From Terricaulis sp. (GTDB taxonomy: Bacteria; Pseudomonadota; Alphaproteobacteria; Caulobacterales; Aquidulcibacteraceae): a DNA stretch of 64,000 nucleotides. Positions 28,407 through 38,480 of this stretch are shown here, in pieces. Where the stretch lies: assembly GCA_024707365.1 (NCBI GenBank), contig JANPZV010000004.1:1-64000 (forward strand). Reading direction: 5' to 3'. The first letter of the stretch is position 1. Each line of letters opens with the position of its first letter. The translations under genes and the position numbers were made by a program. The notes under the pieces were generated by a model. It saw only the letters and a program-made list of their open reading frames with translations, was not told the DNA's origin and ran no database searches.

Positions 28407-28889
28407 TTACGCGCCCTCTGTTTCAGGATCGCCGGTGAGCAGGCGCTCGATGGCGAACAGCGCAATCAGCGCCCCGCCCGCGAACACGCCGATAAAGCTC
28501 ACGCCCTCCGGCAGCGGCGCGCCGGCCATCGGCACGTCCCAGGCGTCCGCCATCAGCTCAAAGCCGTAAAAGCAAAGCGTGAGCCCAAAGCCGAGCGCGA
28601 TCAGCCGCGAAATCGCTTTCAGCCCAACGCGCACGTTTTGCGGCGCGCTTTCCACCAGGGTCGGGAAGCTGAAATGGGTTTCATTGCGCACAGCCACGGC
28701 CGCGCCAAACAATGCGGCGATCCCCATCAGCGTCAGCGCCACAGGCTCTGTCCAGCCGGGGCTGGCGTTGAGCACGTAGCGGCCAAACACCTGCCAGGCC
28801 AAGCACACCACCAGCCCGCAGAGCGAAACCGTGGCGATCAGCATGGCCAAGCGTGCGAGCGCTGAAGAAGCGCTTTTAAACGCGCCCAT
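28407..28889 (-). CDS. dctQ: TRAP transporter small permease (DctQ)
   Basis: 160 aa with four predicted membrane helices (LAMLIATVSLCGLVVCLAWQ, VALTLMGIAALFGAAVAV, LIALGFGLTLCFYGFELMAD, GVFAGGALIALFAI). FGRYVLNASPGWTEPVALTL is the conserved DctQ segment. GGGGAGAGGAAA directly precedes ATG 28889. It pairs with DctM in the membrane. Confidence 0.9.
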   Translation of the reverse strand: MGAFKSASSALARLAMLIATVSLCGLVVCLAWQVFGRYVLNASPGWTEPVALTLMGIAALFGAAVAVRNETHFSFPTLVESAPQNVRVGLKAISRLIALGFGLTLCFYGFELMADAWDVPMAGAPLPEGVSFIGVFAGGALIALFAIERLLTGDPETEGA

Positions 28890-28919
28890 TTTCCTCTCCC
28901 CATCGCGCCTTGTGGCGGC

Positions 28920-29902
28920 TTATTCGTGCGCTTCGATGCGCTTGAGCATGACGGCCGCCTCATCACGCGCAAAGCGCGCGCGCATCGGCTCGGCCGCGCG
29001 GCGGAATTGATCGATCTCGGCCAGATTGTAATGCACGCCGGCGTCGAGCACGGTTTGCTTGGCGGCAGCCTGCTTTTCATCCCAAAGCGCGCGCATCACC
29101 GCGACGCTTTCAGTGGCTTTCGCCCGGATCAGATCCTGATCGGCGCGCGAGAGGCTGTCATAGCGGCGTTTCGAGAGCAGCAGCGCCTCGGGCGCCGCGC
29201 AATGATTGGTCTCGGACCAATAGGGCGCCACTTCATATTGGCGCGTGGATTGGAACGTCGCCCAATTGTTTTCCGCGCCGTCGAGCAGATGCGTCTGCAG
29301 CCCGGTGAACACTTCCCCAAACGGCAGCGGGGTTGCGTTTGCGCCCATCGCCGTCAGCATCGCCATGAACACGTCCGCGCGCGGCACGCGCACTTTCAGC
29401 CCGTGCATATCGGCCGGCGTGTGGATCGGCCGGCGCGCATTATACATCGAGCGCATGCCGCTATCGTAGAATGCAAGCCCGATGAGATCGCGCTGCGCGA
29501 AGGTTTGCAAAATCTCGCGCCCGATCCGCCGTCGCACACGCGGCGCATATGGCCTTCGTCGCGGAACGTATAGGGCAGGGCCAGCGGCATCGTCGCCGGG
29601 AAGGCGTTGTTGACGGCGCCAAGATAAACCCGCGCAATATCGAGGACGCCGAATTTCGTCAGCGTCACCGTATCGGTTTCGCTGCCCAATTGGCCTGAAG
29701 GATAGAGCCGGAAATCAAGCCGCCCGCCGGTTTCGCGCGCGATCTCTTCGCCCATCCAGCGCACGGCCTCAACCGTGGGATAGTCGCTCGGGTGCACGTC
29801 AACGGCGGTCAGCGTCGTCGCGCCCGCATTTTGCGCCATGGCGGCGCCCGCGCCGCCGGCGATAGCGGCCCCTGCCAGTATCGTCGCGCGGCGCGAGATC
29901 AT
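28920..29902 (-). CDS. dctP: TRAP transporter substrate-binding protein (DctP)
   Basis: About 327 aa across one frame change near 29525. The signal MISRRATILAGAAIAGGAGA has a twin Arg and ends at AMAQNA. Family motifs: RLDFRLYPSGQLGSETD, GLKVRVPRADVFMAMLTAMG (Arg that binds the ligand carboxylate) and GEVFTGLQTHLLDGAENNW. It captures a carboxylated ligand in the periplasm for DctQM. The ATG overlaps the stop of the upstream hydratase gene. The ligand is probably a sugar acid, judging from the hydratase; this is inference. Confidence 0.9.
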
Positions 29903-30714
29903 GTCAGAGCCTTTCCATTGGCTTGCGCTTTCACAGCGGTGCAGAGGATTTCGCCCAGGCCGCCAAAAGCCAAGCGCGAATGCTGGCCGATGCGAATGTC
30001 GTGCACCCCGGTCAGGGCGCCCGTCGTGATGTATTGGCCGGCTTTCAGCGGCAGGCCGCGCCCCGCCAAGTGCCCGGCCAGAAACGCGAGCGCCCCAAGC
30101 GGGCCGTCATCATCGGCCTTGGCGGCGCCCACGCCCACGCTTTGGCCTTCAATAAAGGTTTCCGCCTCCACCCCGCGATCCAGCACCGCGCGCCAATCGG
30201 GGATCTCGGGCCCAAGGATCAGGCCGTGATTGTTGCCGAAATCGGAGGCCACCACGGTGGGGCCCAATTCATTGATGCTGGCCAGCGGGCTGCCCGCAGG
30301 CTCAACGCCCAGATACATCGCCCCGATCAGGCTTGCCGCCTCGTTTGGCGTCCAATTGCGTTTATCGGCCGGCGCGTCCGCGCCGATGCGGAAGACGATC
30401 TCGGCCTCTACCGCGGCGAAGCCGCCGTCATAGACCGGAAACGGCGTTTCGGCGCCCTCGACCGCGCGCCATATATTTTCGGAGAACACCGGCCCGGCCA
30501 CCCGCTCGGCGCCAAGCCTGGCCACCAGATGCGCCGGCACGCGGCCGATCTTCCAGCCAGCGATTTTGTCCGGCCATAGCGCCAGCGCCGCGTCTTGCAC
30601 GCGGTAGCCCGCCGCCAAATCGGCCGGCACAGCGCCCGGATAATCCGGCAGCGCGCGCGCTTCCTTGCGCGCAGCTACAAACGCACGGGCAATATTACTG
30701 GCTTCGTTCGTCAC
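29899..30714 (-). CDS. 2-keto-4-pentenoate hydratase/fumarylacetoacetase-fold enzyme
   Basis: 271 aa, MhpD/HpcG type: LAAGYRVQDAAL, GWKIGRVPAHL, EAEIVFRIGAD (metal ligands), LGVEPAGSPLASINELGPTV and GNNHGLILGPEI are recognisable. I chose GTG 30714 because AGGGAGGAAGGGG stands just before it, whereas the ATG at 30762 falls between operator repeats. Relatives hydrate 2-oxo-4-enoates or dehydrate keto-deoxy sugar acids. Co-transcription with a TRAP importer suggests breakdown of a sugar or dicarboxylic acid, possibly a uronate derivative from glucuronoxylan; that substrate is inference. Confidence 0.8.
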   Translation of the reverse strand: MTNEASNIARAFVAARKEARALPDYPGAVPADLAAGYRVQDAALALWPDKIAGWKIGRVPAHLVARLGAERVAGPVFSENIWRAVEGAETPFPVYDGGFAAVEAEIVFRIGADAPADKRNWTPNEAASLIGAMYLGVEPAGSPLASINELGPTVVASDFGNNHGLILGPEIPDWRAVLDRGVEAETFIEGQSVGVGAAKADDDGPLGALAFLAGHLAGRGLPLKAGQYITTGALTGVHDIRIGQHSRLAFGGLGEILCTAVKAQANGKALT

Positions 30715-30747
30715 GGCGCCCCCTTCCTCCCTTGGGATGTCACCTCG

Positions 30748-30779
30748 GACACCGGTGACCATTAGACGACACCGGTGTC
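30748..30779. promoter_or_regulatory. Tandem GACACCGGTG operators of the hydratase-TRAP operon
   Basis: GACACCGGTGAC (30748-30759) and the perfect palindrome GACACCGGTGTC (30768-30779) are 20 bp apart, centre to centre, about two helical turns. They lie 34-65 bp before the GTG start. The pattern suits a GntR- or LacI-family dimer pair. No matching regulator gene is in the window. Confidence 0.65.
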
Positions 30780-30809
30780 ATTTGCAATCCAGCTCGCCGT
30801 GTTTGCGGT

Positions 30810-31499
30810 TCAGGCGGCCCAGAGCGCCCGCAATGGCGGGGCAGGCGGGGCCAGCAGCGCGCCGATGGGGTAATCAGCGCCCGCCGCCGCTTGGCGCAGC
30901 ACCTCGGCTTTCGCCGGCCCGGTGATCAGCAAGGCGAGCGCGTGCGCGCGGATCAGCGCCGCGCGCGTCAGCGTCAGCCGTTCGGGCGCGCCTGCGGCTT
31001 GCGGCGCGTTGACGGCGATCACCGTTTCGGCCGTCGCCAGATCGAGCGCTTTGCTCAATTCCGCCGCGCCTGGAAACCAGGAGGCGGTGTGCCCGTCCTC
31101 GCCCATGCCCAAGAGCGCAATATCGATCTCAAGCGGGGCGTAGAGCCCGTTCGCGCGCGCCGCCGCAGCTTCGAGATTGGCCTCATAGGCGTACATCGGC
31201 AAAAGCGTCGCGCCCTTGGCCAAAGCCGGCGCCAGCGCGCTCAGCAGCAAGCGCTCGTTCGAGGCTTCATGCGTGGGCGGCGCAAAGCGTTCGTCCACCA
31301 GCGCAAACGTCACGTTCGGCCAATCGAGATTTTTCGCCGCGAGCAGGGCGTAAGCCGGCGCGGGCGTTGTCCCGCCAGAAAGCGCTGCGCACGCATGCCC
31401 GCGCTTGGCCAGGCCCGTTTCCAGCGCCGCCGCGATCGCATCGGCCGCGGCCTGCATCAGCGCATCGCGCGACGCAAAGGCTTCGATCAGATCCGCCAT
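30810..31499 (-). CDS. pgl: 6-phosphogluconolactonase
   Basis: 229 aa. Family motifs are ALSGGTTPAPAYALLA, WPNVTFALVDERFAPPTHEA, NERLLLSALAP, IDIALLGMGEDGHTASWFPG and a C-terminal LALLITGPAKAEVL. It hydrolyses 6-phosphogluconolactone, the second step of the oxidative pentose phosphate or Entner-Doudoroff entry. It overlaps the galU stop by one base (TGATG), so galU-pgl are one unit. Confidence 0.93.
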   Translation of the reverse strand: MADLIEAFASRDALMQAAADAIAAALETGLAKRGHACAALSGGTTPAPAYALLAAKNLDWPNVTFALVDERFAPPTHEASNERLLLSALAPALAKGATLLPMYAYEANLEAAAARANGLYAPLEIDIALLGMGEDGHTASWFPGAAELSKALDLATAETVIAVNAPQAAGAPERLTLTRAALIRAHALALLITGPAKAEVLRQAAAGADYPIGALLAPPAPPLRALWAA

Positions 31500-32389
31500 C
31501 AGCGCCGCGCCAGCAGCGCCGCCAGCGTTTCTGCGGCCTTCGCGCCGTGTTCTTTATTCGCCAGCGCATAAGCGGCGGTGGCGCGCAAATAGCCGATTTT
31601 ATCGCCGCAATCGTAGGTCACGCCGTCATATTCAAGTGCGTGGAACGGCTGCTGCCGCATCAGCCGCGCCATTGCGTCCGTCAGCTGGATTTCATTGCCG
31701 GCGCCGGGCTTTTGATCTTCCAGCAATTTGAAAATTTCCGGCTGCAGGATGTAGCGCCCGCTGATGAAGAGGTTGGAGGGCGCGTCCTCGCGCTTGGGCT
31801 TTTCCACCATGCCCTTCATCTTGATCACGCGGCCATCGCGGCTCTCGGGATCAATCACGCCGTACATCGAAGGATCTTCGCACGGCTCCACCGCGATCAC
31901 GTTGCCGCCGGTTTTTTCGTACACCGCCGCCATCTGCGCCAAGCAGGAGGGCGCGGCCATCATCAGCATGTCGGGCAGCATCACCGCGAACGGCTCATCG
32001 CCCACGATGTCGCGCGCGCACCACACCGCATGCCCGAGGCCGAGCGCCGCCTGCTGGCGCACGAAGCTCATCGTGCCCGCCGCGCGCACGCTGATCGCCA
32101 CCTCTTCGAGTTGCACGGTTTTGTTTTTGGCTTTGAGCGCGGCCTCAAGCTCATGGGCATGGTCGAAATAATCTTCGATCGCGCCTTTGTTGCGCCCGGT
32201 CACGAACACGATGTGCTCGATCCCGGCGGCCACCGCTTCATCGACCACGTATTGGATCGCCGGCCGGTCAAACACCGGCAGCATCTCCTTGGGGATCGCC
32301 TTTGTCGCCGGCAGCACGCGGGTGCCGAAGCCGGCGACCGGCAGCACCGCTTTCCGTAGGGGGCGGGGGCGAGTGGAGACGCTATCCAT
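31499..32389 (-). CDS. galU: UTP-glucose-1-phosphate uridylyltransferase
   Basis: 296 aa. Nucleotidyltransferase motif KAVLPVAGFGTRVLPATKAI, then PKEMLPVFDRPAIQYVVDEA, FVTGRNKGAIEDYFD, ALGLGHAVWCARDIVGDEPF and the C-terminal DCGDKIGYLRATAAYAL. It makes UDP-glucose from UTP and glucose-1-phosphate for envelope polysaccharides. GGGAA precedes ATG 32389; the ORF extends upstream without a better site. Confidence 0.95.
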   Translation of the reverse strand: MDSVSTRPRPLRKAVLPVAGFGTRVLPATKAIPKEMLPVFDRPAIQYVVDEAVAAGIEHIVFVTGRNKGAIEDYFDHAHELEAALKAKNKTVQLEEVAISVRAAGTMSFVRQQAALGLGHAVWCARDIVGDEPFAVMLPDMLMMAAPSCLAQMAAVYEKTGGNVIAVEPCEDPSMYGVIDPESRDGRVIKMKGMVEKPKREDAPSNLFISGRYILQPEIFKLLEDQKPGAGNEIQLTDAMARLMRQQPFHALEYDGVTYDCGDKIGYLRATAAYALANKEHGAKAAETLAALLARR

Positions 32390-32660
32390 AGTGTTCCCTT
32401 TGCTGCGCCGCACCATGGCGCTTTTGCGCCTTGTTTAGAGCGCAAGCCTAACAGAATCGCAACTCAAGCAATCGCCCCGTTCGCCTTGAATTCAGCTTTA
32501 TCTGTTACGATCTAAGCTGAGCCGCAGAAGACGGCGGGGTGTGCGCCTGAGGGATGCGTGACTGCGGTCACTTTGAAATTCTCTTCGGCGCCGCAAACTA
32601 AGAATTGCCAGGCTGGAAACCTTCTGTTAACCGGCCGTCTGCCCGAGGAGTTCGCTCACA

Positions 32661-32942
32661 ATGTCGCCCGCCCCCCCCAGTCGCAAGGCCGTGATCGCGT
32701 CCAGCTTCATCGTTGGGGTTGGTTTTATGGCGCTCGTGGGGCTCGCCGCGCCATTGGTTGAGCGCGGCGCGCTCTCGGTGCACGGGGCCGAAGCCTCGGT
32801 GCGCGAAGTGGCGCCCACCTTGATCGAGCCGTTGGATCTGGCCGTGATCGAAGCGCAAATCGCCGCGTCCGAGCGCACGCTCGCCGCCGCCCGCGCCATG
32901 ACGGACGATGACATCGCCCGTCTCAGCCGCCTGACGCGGTAA
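32661..32942 (+). CDS. Small membrane-anchored protein with C-terminal helical motif (paralogue of 35935)
   Basis: 93 aa. One hydrophobic helix at about 10-32 (VIASSFIVGVGFMALVGLAA), then a short linker and a polar helical C-terminus, residues 61-92, reading IEAQIAASERTLAAARAMTD and ending IARLSRLT. That C-terminal pattern matches residues 83-115 of the protein at 35935. GAGGAG lies 10 nt upstream of the ATG. It resembles no family I recognise. The ORF is convergent with tal. Confidence 0.6.
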   Translation: MSPAPPSRKAVIASSFIVGVGFMALVGLAAPLVERGALSVHGAEASVREVAPTLIEPLDLAVIEAQIAASERTLAAARAMTDDDIARLSRLTR

Positions 32943-32948
32943 ACCCGC

Positions 32949-33602
32949 TCACAGAATCGATTGCCCGGTCGCCTTCCAATCCTTGAGGAAGGCCTCAAGC
33001 CCGGAATCCGTCAGCGCGTGCTTATAGAGGCTCTTGAACACCGCCGGCGGCAGCGTCGCGCAATCGGCCCCGGCCAGCGCCGCGTCCCGTACATGCGCGC
33101 CAGAGCGGATCGAGGCGGCCAGGATTTGCGTGTCAAATCCGTAATTATCGTAGATCGCCCGGATTTCGCGGATGAGCTCCATCCCGTCCGCGCCAATATC
33201 GTCGAGCCGCCCCAGGAACGGGGAGATATAGGTCGCGCCCGCCTTGGCGGCCAAAAGCGCCTGCATGGCTGAAAAGCATAGCGTCACATTGGTGGGGCAG
33301 CCTTCGGCGGTCAGCGCCTTGCAGGCTTTCAGCCCCTCGGGCGTCAGCGGCAGCTTCACCACGATGTTCTCCGCCGTTTGCCGCAGCTTGCGCCCTTCGG
33401 CGATCATGCCCTCGGCGTCCTGGGCCACCACTTCGGCGCTCACAGGCCCCGGCACGGCGGCGCAAATCGCCTTCAGCGTCTCAAAAAAATCCCCGCCCGC
33501 CTTGGCCACCAGCGAGGGATTGGTCGTCACCCCGTCCACCAGCCCTGAGCCCGCCAGCGCAGCCAATTCCTTGGCGTCGGCGCTATCGATGAAAATCTGC
33601 AT
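32949..33602 (-). CDS. tal: Transaldolase, short TalC/FSA-like type (second copy)
   Basis: 217 aa, uninterrupted. [48 protein letters not shown] (Schiff-base Lys), [20 protein letters not shown] and [17 protein letters not shown] are all present. It ends WKATGQSIL like the xyl-operon copy. It is divergent from transketolase, with 113 bp between starts. It probably serves housekeeping pentose phosphate flux, whereas the copy at 16700 answers to xylose. I chose the ATG at 33602; the long upstream extension has shadow-like composition. Confidence 0.94.
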   Translation of the reverse strand: MQIFIDSADAKELAALAGSGLVDGVTTNPSLVAKAGGDFFETLKAICAAVPGPVSAEVVAQDAEGMIAEGRKLRQTAENIVVKLPLTPEGLKACKALTAEGCPTNVTLCFSAMQALLAAKAGATYISPFLGRLDDIGADGMELIREIRAIYDNYGFDTQILAASIRSGAHVRDAALAGADCATLPPAVFKSLYKHALTDSGLEAFLKDWKATGQSIL

Positions 33603-33715
33603 GAAAATCTCCGCTACGGCATGTTCGTGAGCGCTTTCGGCTGATACCGAAACGCCCGAAACGGCGAAAGGCGCCGAATCGGCGCAGAACGCCGGCTCTG
33701 GCAGGGATTGTGGGC

Positions 33716-35710
33716 ATGAGTGCGATTGAGAAGATCGAAGGCGTAGAAGCGCGCCTAATGACAGGCGCGATCCGCGCGCTGGCGATGGATGCGGTCGAGG
33801 CGGCCAAATCCGGCCACCCAGGCATGCCGATGGGCATGGCCGATGCGGCCACGGTGCTGTTCTCAAAATTCCTCAAATTCGACGCCGGCAATCCCAATTG
33901 GCCTGATCGCGATCGCTTTGTGCTGTCGGCCGGCCATGGCTCGATGCTGCTCTATGGGCTGCTCTATCTCACCGGCTATGCGGACATGACGCTCGATGAG
34001 CTCAAGCATTTCCGCAAGGTCGGCTCAAAAACCCCTGGCCACCCCGAATACGGCCACGCCCAAGGCGTTGAAACCACCACCGGCCCGCTGGGGCAGGGCC
34101 TTGCCAACGCCGTGGGCATGGCGATCGCGGAAGCGCATCTCAATGCGCGCTTTGGCGATGAATTGGTCAACCACCGCACCTGGGTGATCGCGGGCGACGG
34201 CTGCCTGATGGAAGGCATCAGCCAGGAAGCGCTCTCGCTCGCCGGCCGGCAGAAGCTCAATAAGCTGATCGTGATCTGGGACGACAATTCGATCTCGATC
34301 GATGGCGCGGTGTCGCTTTCTGACGCCACCGATCAAAAGGCCCGCTTCGCCGCCAGCGGCTGGAACGTGCTCTCGTGCGATGGGCAGGATCTCGGCGATG
34401 TCGAAAAGGCGCTCACCGCAGCGACCAAATCGGATCGCCCCACGCTGATCGCCTGCAAAACCACGATCGGCTTTGGCTCGCCCAAAAAAGCCGGCACCGC
34501 CAAAGCCCATGGCGAGCCGCTGGGCGCGGAGGAAATCACCGCGGCCAAAGCCGCGCTAGGCTGGCCCTACGGCGCGTTTGAAATTCCTGACGCTGTGCTG
34601 AGCGCCTGGCGCGCCATCGGCGGCAAGGGCGCTTCCTCGCGCGAAGCGTGGGAACGGCGCCTCAAGCAATCGGATCAGCGCGAAGCCTTCCAGGCCGCGT
34701 TCGGCGGCGCAAATTTGGATGCGGCCATCACCGCGCTCGGCCTGCACGCGGCCAAGGTCGCGGCCGAGAAGCCGGCGCTCGCCACGCGCGCCTCATCCGG
34801 GGCGGCGATCAACGCGATGTGGGCGGCAATGCCGGAATTGATCGGCGGCTCGGCCGATCTCACCCCTCCAACAACACGCTCGCCACCGGCGCGGCCGATT
34901 TCACGCCCGAGGATCGCGCTGGCCGCTACATCCGCTACGGCATCCGCGAGCATGGCATGGCCGCGGCCATGAACGGCATCGCGCTGCATGGCGGGCTTGT
35001 CCCCTATGGCGGCACGTTCATGTGCTTTGCCGATTATTCGCGGCCCGCGATCCGGCTCGGCGCCCTGATGGGCGTCCGCGTCATCCATGTGATGACCCAC
35101 GATTCCATCGGCCTCGGCGAAGATGGGCCCACCCACCAGCCGGTGGAGCATCTGGCCGCGCTGCGCGCGATCCCCAACCTCTACGTGTTCCGCCCGGCCG
35201 ATGCGGTGGAAACCGCCGAATGCTGGCAGGCGGCGCTGCTGCGCGAGGATGGGCCCGCGATCATGGCGCTGTCGCGCCAGGCCACCCCGGCGCTGCGCGA
35301 TAGCGCCAGCGAAAACCTTTCCATTAAAGGCGCTTACGAGCTTCTGCCGGCCGAGGGCGGGCCCTCGCAGGCGGCCATCTTCGCCACCGGCACCGAGGTC
35401 GCGCTCGCGGTCAAGGCGCGTGAGCTGCTGCAGGCGCAAGGCGTGCCCACGCGCGTTGTCTCCGCGCCGTGCTTTGAGCTCTTCTCGCTGCAAAGCGAAG
35501 ATTACCAGGATGAGGTGTGCGGGCCCGATGATGAGCTCAAGGTCGGCGTGGAAGCGGCGATCGGGCAGGGCTGGTTTGAGGCCTTCGGGCTCGACGCGTT
35601 CATCGGCATGGACGAATTTGGCGCCCTCGGGCCCCGCCAAGGACGTGTACGCGCATTTCGGCATCACCGCCGAGGCCGTGGTCGAAGCGGTCAAAGCGCT
35701 GCTGGATTGA
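33716..35710 (+). CDS. tkt: Transketolase
   Basis: About 664 aa across two frame changes (C run 34863-34866, one base missing; C run 35624-35626, one base extra). The N-terminal thiamine-diphosphate half shows [56 protein letters not shown]. The second half shows [19 protein letters not shown] and [20 protein letters not shown], ending [15 protein letters not shown]. It transfers two-carbon units in the pentose phosphate pathway and completes the route from xylulose-5-phosphate to glycolysis. ATG 33716 follows AGGGA. Confidence 0.95.
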
Positions 35711-35934
35711 TCTGCGGGCGGCCGCGCAGGCCGCCGCCGCTCAATAAACCCAGCAAATTCGATGCCTTGGCCGAACGATTGGCTTCCGCGCCGCCGAAGC
35801 GGGCAAACTTGCAGCATCGTCATCACATTGCGCGCCTTAGCGCTTGTCCTGGTCAGCGATTTAAGGTTTCTTACGCCTTCGCGGCTTTTAATGATGAAGC
35901 TGCACCCAAGAGCGCTTGGCGGAGCCCCGACTTC

Positions 35935-36444
35935 ATGGCGAACCACATGGCGAACCGCGACACCGAATTCGGGCGTGAGGTTCGCGGCATCATCTTCAAG
36001 TCAGGCCTCACCGGCGTGGCGGCGACGGTGGCGGCCGTGGCTGCGTTTTCGCCCGCCGGTTTCGGCGGCATGATCGGCACCTCGGTGGCGTCTGGATTCG
36101 GCGCCGAAGGCGCGGGCGCTGTCGCCGAAGATCCGTACGCCAATCTGCCGCCGTTCCCGGCCCCGCTCACGGCCGATGAAGTTTCCGATATTCGCGGCCA
36201 GCTCGCGGCCACGGCGGCCTCGCTCGCCATCACCCGCGCCGCCACCGAAGATAAGATCGCCCATATGCGCGCGCTCACCGTGGCGCCTGCGGCCGTGCAC
36301 GCGCCGATGGCGGTGCATGCGCCTGTGATCGTCGCCGCCGCGCCGCGCGCCGAAACCACGGTGCTGGCCAATGACGGCGGGGACGCCGCCTATCGTGAGC
36401 GGCATCAGGAACTCGCTTCGCTCCTGCTCGACGATCTGCTCTAA
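35935..36444 (+). CDS. Hypothetical membrane-anchored protein (paralogue of 32661)
   Basis: 169 aa. A hydrophobic segment (about 19-50, rich in Gly/Ala) is followed by [18 protein letters not shown] and the helical motif at 83-115, including [20 protein letters not shown]. The tail is Ala/His/Pro-rich ([15 protein letters not shown]), then [15 protein letters not shown]. The 83-115 motif parallels residues 61-92 of the small protein at 32661: Q, AA, LA, RA, T-acid-D, IA and LT all line up. No known domain is recognised. A 224-bp gap follows transketolase; GGAG lies about 10 nt before ATG 35935. Confidence 0.6.
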   Translation: MANHMANRDTEFGREVRGIIFKSGLTGVAATVAAVAAFSPAGFGGMIGTSVASGFGAEGAGAVAEDPYANLPPFPAPLTADEVSDIRGQLAATAASLAITRAATEDKIAHMRALTVAPAAVHAPMAVHAPVIVAAAPRAETTVLANDGGDAAYRERHQELASLLLDDLL

Positions 36445-36492
36445 AGCCCTTCGTCTCAGCCTCGCTAGCGCGCCTGTGCGCGCGTCTTTTGC

Positions 36493-37365
36493 ATGAGCCT
36501 CATCCTCATCACCGGCGCCTCCGGCTTTATCGGCGCGGCGCTGGCAAGCGCGTTGCGCGCGGAGGGGCGCATGGTGCGCACCGCCGGGCGCGGCGGCGGC
36601 GTTGATGTGGCTGCGCCCGCGCTCAGCGCACACGCCGATTGGCGCGCCGCGCTTGCGGGCGCACACAGCGTTATCCATCTCGCCGGCCCCGCGCATGCGC
36701 GCTTTGATGAAGCGGTGCTGCGCGGCGCGATCAGTGAAGGCGCCGCCGCCCTCGCCGCGCAAGCGGAGGCCGCCGGCGTGCGCCGCTTTATCTTTATCAG
36801 CTCGATCAAGGCCGCCGCCGCGCGCAGCCATGATCGGCCGATTTCCGAGCGTGATCCGCCCGCGCCCGAGGATGGCTATGGCCGCGCCAAGCTCGCGGCT
36901 GAGCGCGCGGTGCTGGCGCATGCTGGGCTCAACCCGGTCATCTTGCGCCCGCCGCTGGTGTTCGCGCCCGATGCAAAAGCCAATTTCGCCGCGCTTCTGC
37001 GCCTGGCCGCCTCGCCCTTGCCGCTGCCGTTCGCCGGCGTCCACAACACGCGCAGCCTGATCGCCCGCGCATCCTTGATCGGGGCGATCAAGGCCGCCTT
37101 GGGCGAGGGGCCAGCCGGGGTTTTCCACGTCTGCAATGGCCCCGCGCTCTCGACCGGGGAAATCATCGCCGCGCTGCGCCGCGGCCTTGGCCGCCCGCCT
37201 GGCCTCTTCAACGCCGGCCCGTTCGCCGCGCTCGCCCCCGCCGCGCTCACGGAAAATTTGGCCAGTGACGATAGCGCCTTCGCCGCCGCTTACGGCTATG
37301 CTGGCGCGGCGATGGACACCGCCGCCGCGCTTGAAGCCTGCGCGCGCGATTGGAAGGCGCGATGA
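36493..37365 (+). CDS. NAD-dependent sugar epimerase/dehydratase
   Basis: 290-aa extended short-chain dehydrogenase. The Rossmann motif LILITGASGFIGAALASALR is at the start, then VIHLAGPAHA, FISSIKAAAA, and YGRAKLAAERAV with the YxxxK catalytic pair, and LRPPLVFAP. This resembles WbpV/GalE-like enzymes acting on UDP-sugars in O-antigen or capsule synthesis. It overlaps the following glycosyltransferase by ATGA, so both belong to one surface-polysaccharide unit. The precise substrate is not readable from sequence. Confidence 0.85.
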   Translation: MSLILITGASGFIGAALASALRAEGRMVRTAGRGGGVDVAAPALSAHADWRAALAGAHSVIHLAGPAHARFDEAVLRGAISEGAAALAAQAEAAGVRRFIFISSIKAAAARSHDRPISERDPPAPEDGYGRAKLAAERAVLAHAGLNPVILRPPLVFAPDAKANFAALLRLAASPLPLPFAGVHNTRSLIARASLIGAIKAALGEGPAGVFHVCNGPALSTGEIIAALRRGLGRPPGLFNAGPFAALAPAALTENLASDDSAFAAAYGYAGAAMDTAAALEACARDWKAR

Positions 37366-38480
37366 AGAAGCTCATCTTTCTGGCGACAGAAGATTGGTTC
37401 GTCAGCTCTCATTTCCGGCCGCTGCTGCGCCGCGCGCGCGAGGCGGGTTATGACGTCGCCGTCGCCGCGCGCGATTCCGGCGCGCTTGCCGATAAGAACG
37501 TGCGCGTGATCGATATGCCGTTCGCACGCGGCTCGCTCAAACCCGCCGATCTGTGGCGTGAGCGCCAGGCCGTGCGCGCGCTGCTGCGCGATGAGCGGCC
37601 CGATATTTTGCACGTCATCGCCATGAAGCCGATCGCGCTCGCGCTTGCCGCCGGCGCGCATGGCGTGGCGCGCGTGTTCGCGTTGACGGGGCGCGGCTAT
37701 ATGGGCGTCTCGCGCCTGCGCCATGTCGCGCCGCTGATCGCGCGCGGGGTGCGCGATGCGGTGGCGCAGGGCGATGCGCTTTTGGTTGAGAACGACGCGG
37801 ACCGCATCTGGGTGGATGGCGCCGCGCGCCTGCCGGCCGATCCGTCACCATCATGCCCGGCGCCGGCGTCGATCCCGCGCGCTTTGCGCCGCAGCCCGAG
37901 CCGGAAGCCCCGCTGGTGATCGGCGCGGCCTCGCGCCTGATCTGGAGCAAAGGGCTCGATATTCTGGTCGAAGCCGTGCGCCGCCTCAACGCAGCGGGCC
38001 GCGATGTGCGCCTTTCCATCGCCGGCGCGGCCGATCCCGAAAACCCCGAGAGCGTGTCCGAAGCAATGCTGGCGCAATGGCGCGCCATGCCGGGCGTTAA
38101 GCTGCATGGCCGCATCAGCGATCTCGCCGGCTTCTGGGCGCAAACGCACATCGCTTGTTTCCCGACGCGCGGCGGCGAAGGCTTGCCGCGCGCGCTGCTC
38201 GAGGCCGCCGCCTGCCAGCGCGCGCTGATCGTCACCAACACGCCCGGCTGCGTCGATTTCGTGCAGATCGAGCGCGAGGGCCTGATCGTGCCGGCGGAAA
38301 ACCCCGAAGCGCTCGCCGCCGCGATTGCAAAATTGGCGGATGATCCGGCCCAGCGCGCGCGCCTTGCCGCCAACGCGCGCGCGCGTGCTTGCCGGCTTTA
38401 CCGAAACGCACGCCGCCGATGCGGCCGCCGCTGCTTGGTCGCGCCTGCTTGCGCGCAAAGCCGCGCGCGCGGCGGTTTAG
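37362..38480 (+). CDS. Glycosyltransferase family 4
   Basis: About 372 aa across two frame changes (near 37850 and 38390). N-terminal domain: KKLIFLATEDWFVSSHFRPL and DILHVIAMKPIALALAAG. C-terminal donor domain: MPGAGVDPARFAP, GAASRLIWSKGLDILVEAV, and FPTRGGEGLPRALLEAAACQ, the GT4 EGLP..LLEA nucleotide-sugar motif, then NTPGCVDFVQ. It likely adds a sugar to lipid-linked glycans, in tandem with the overlapping epimerase gene. Its 3' end converges on the aminotransferase gene by 4 bp. Confidence 0.88.
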
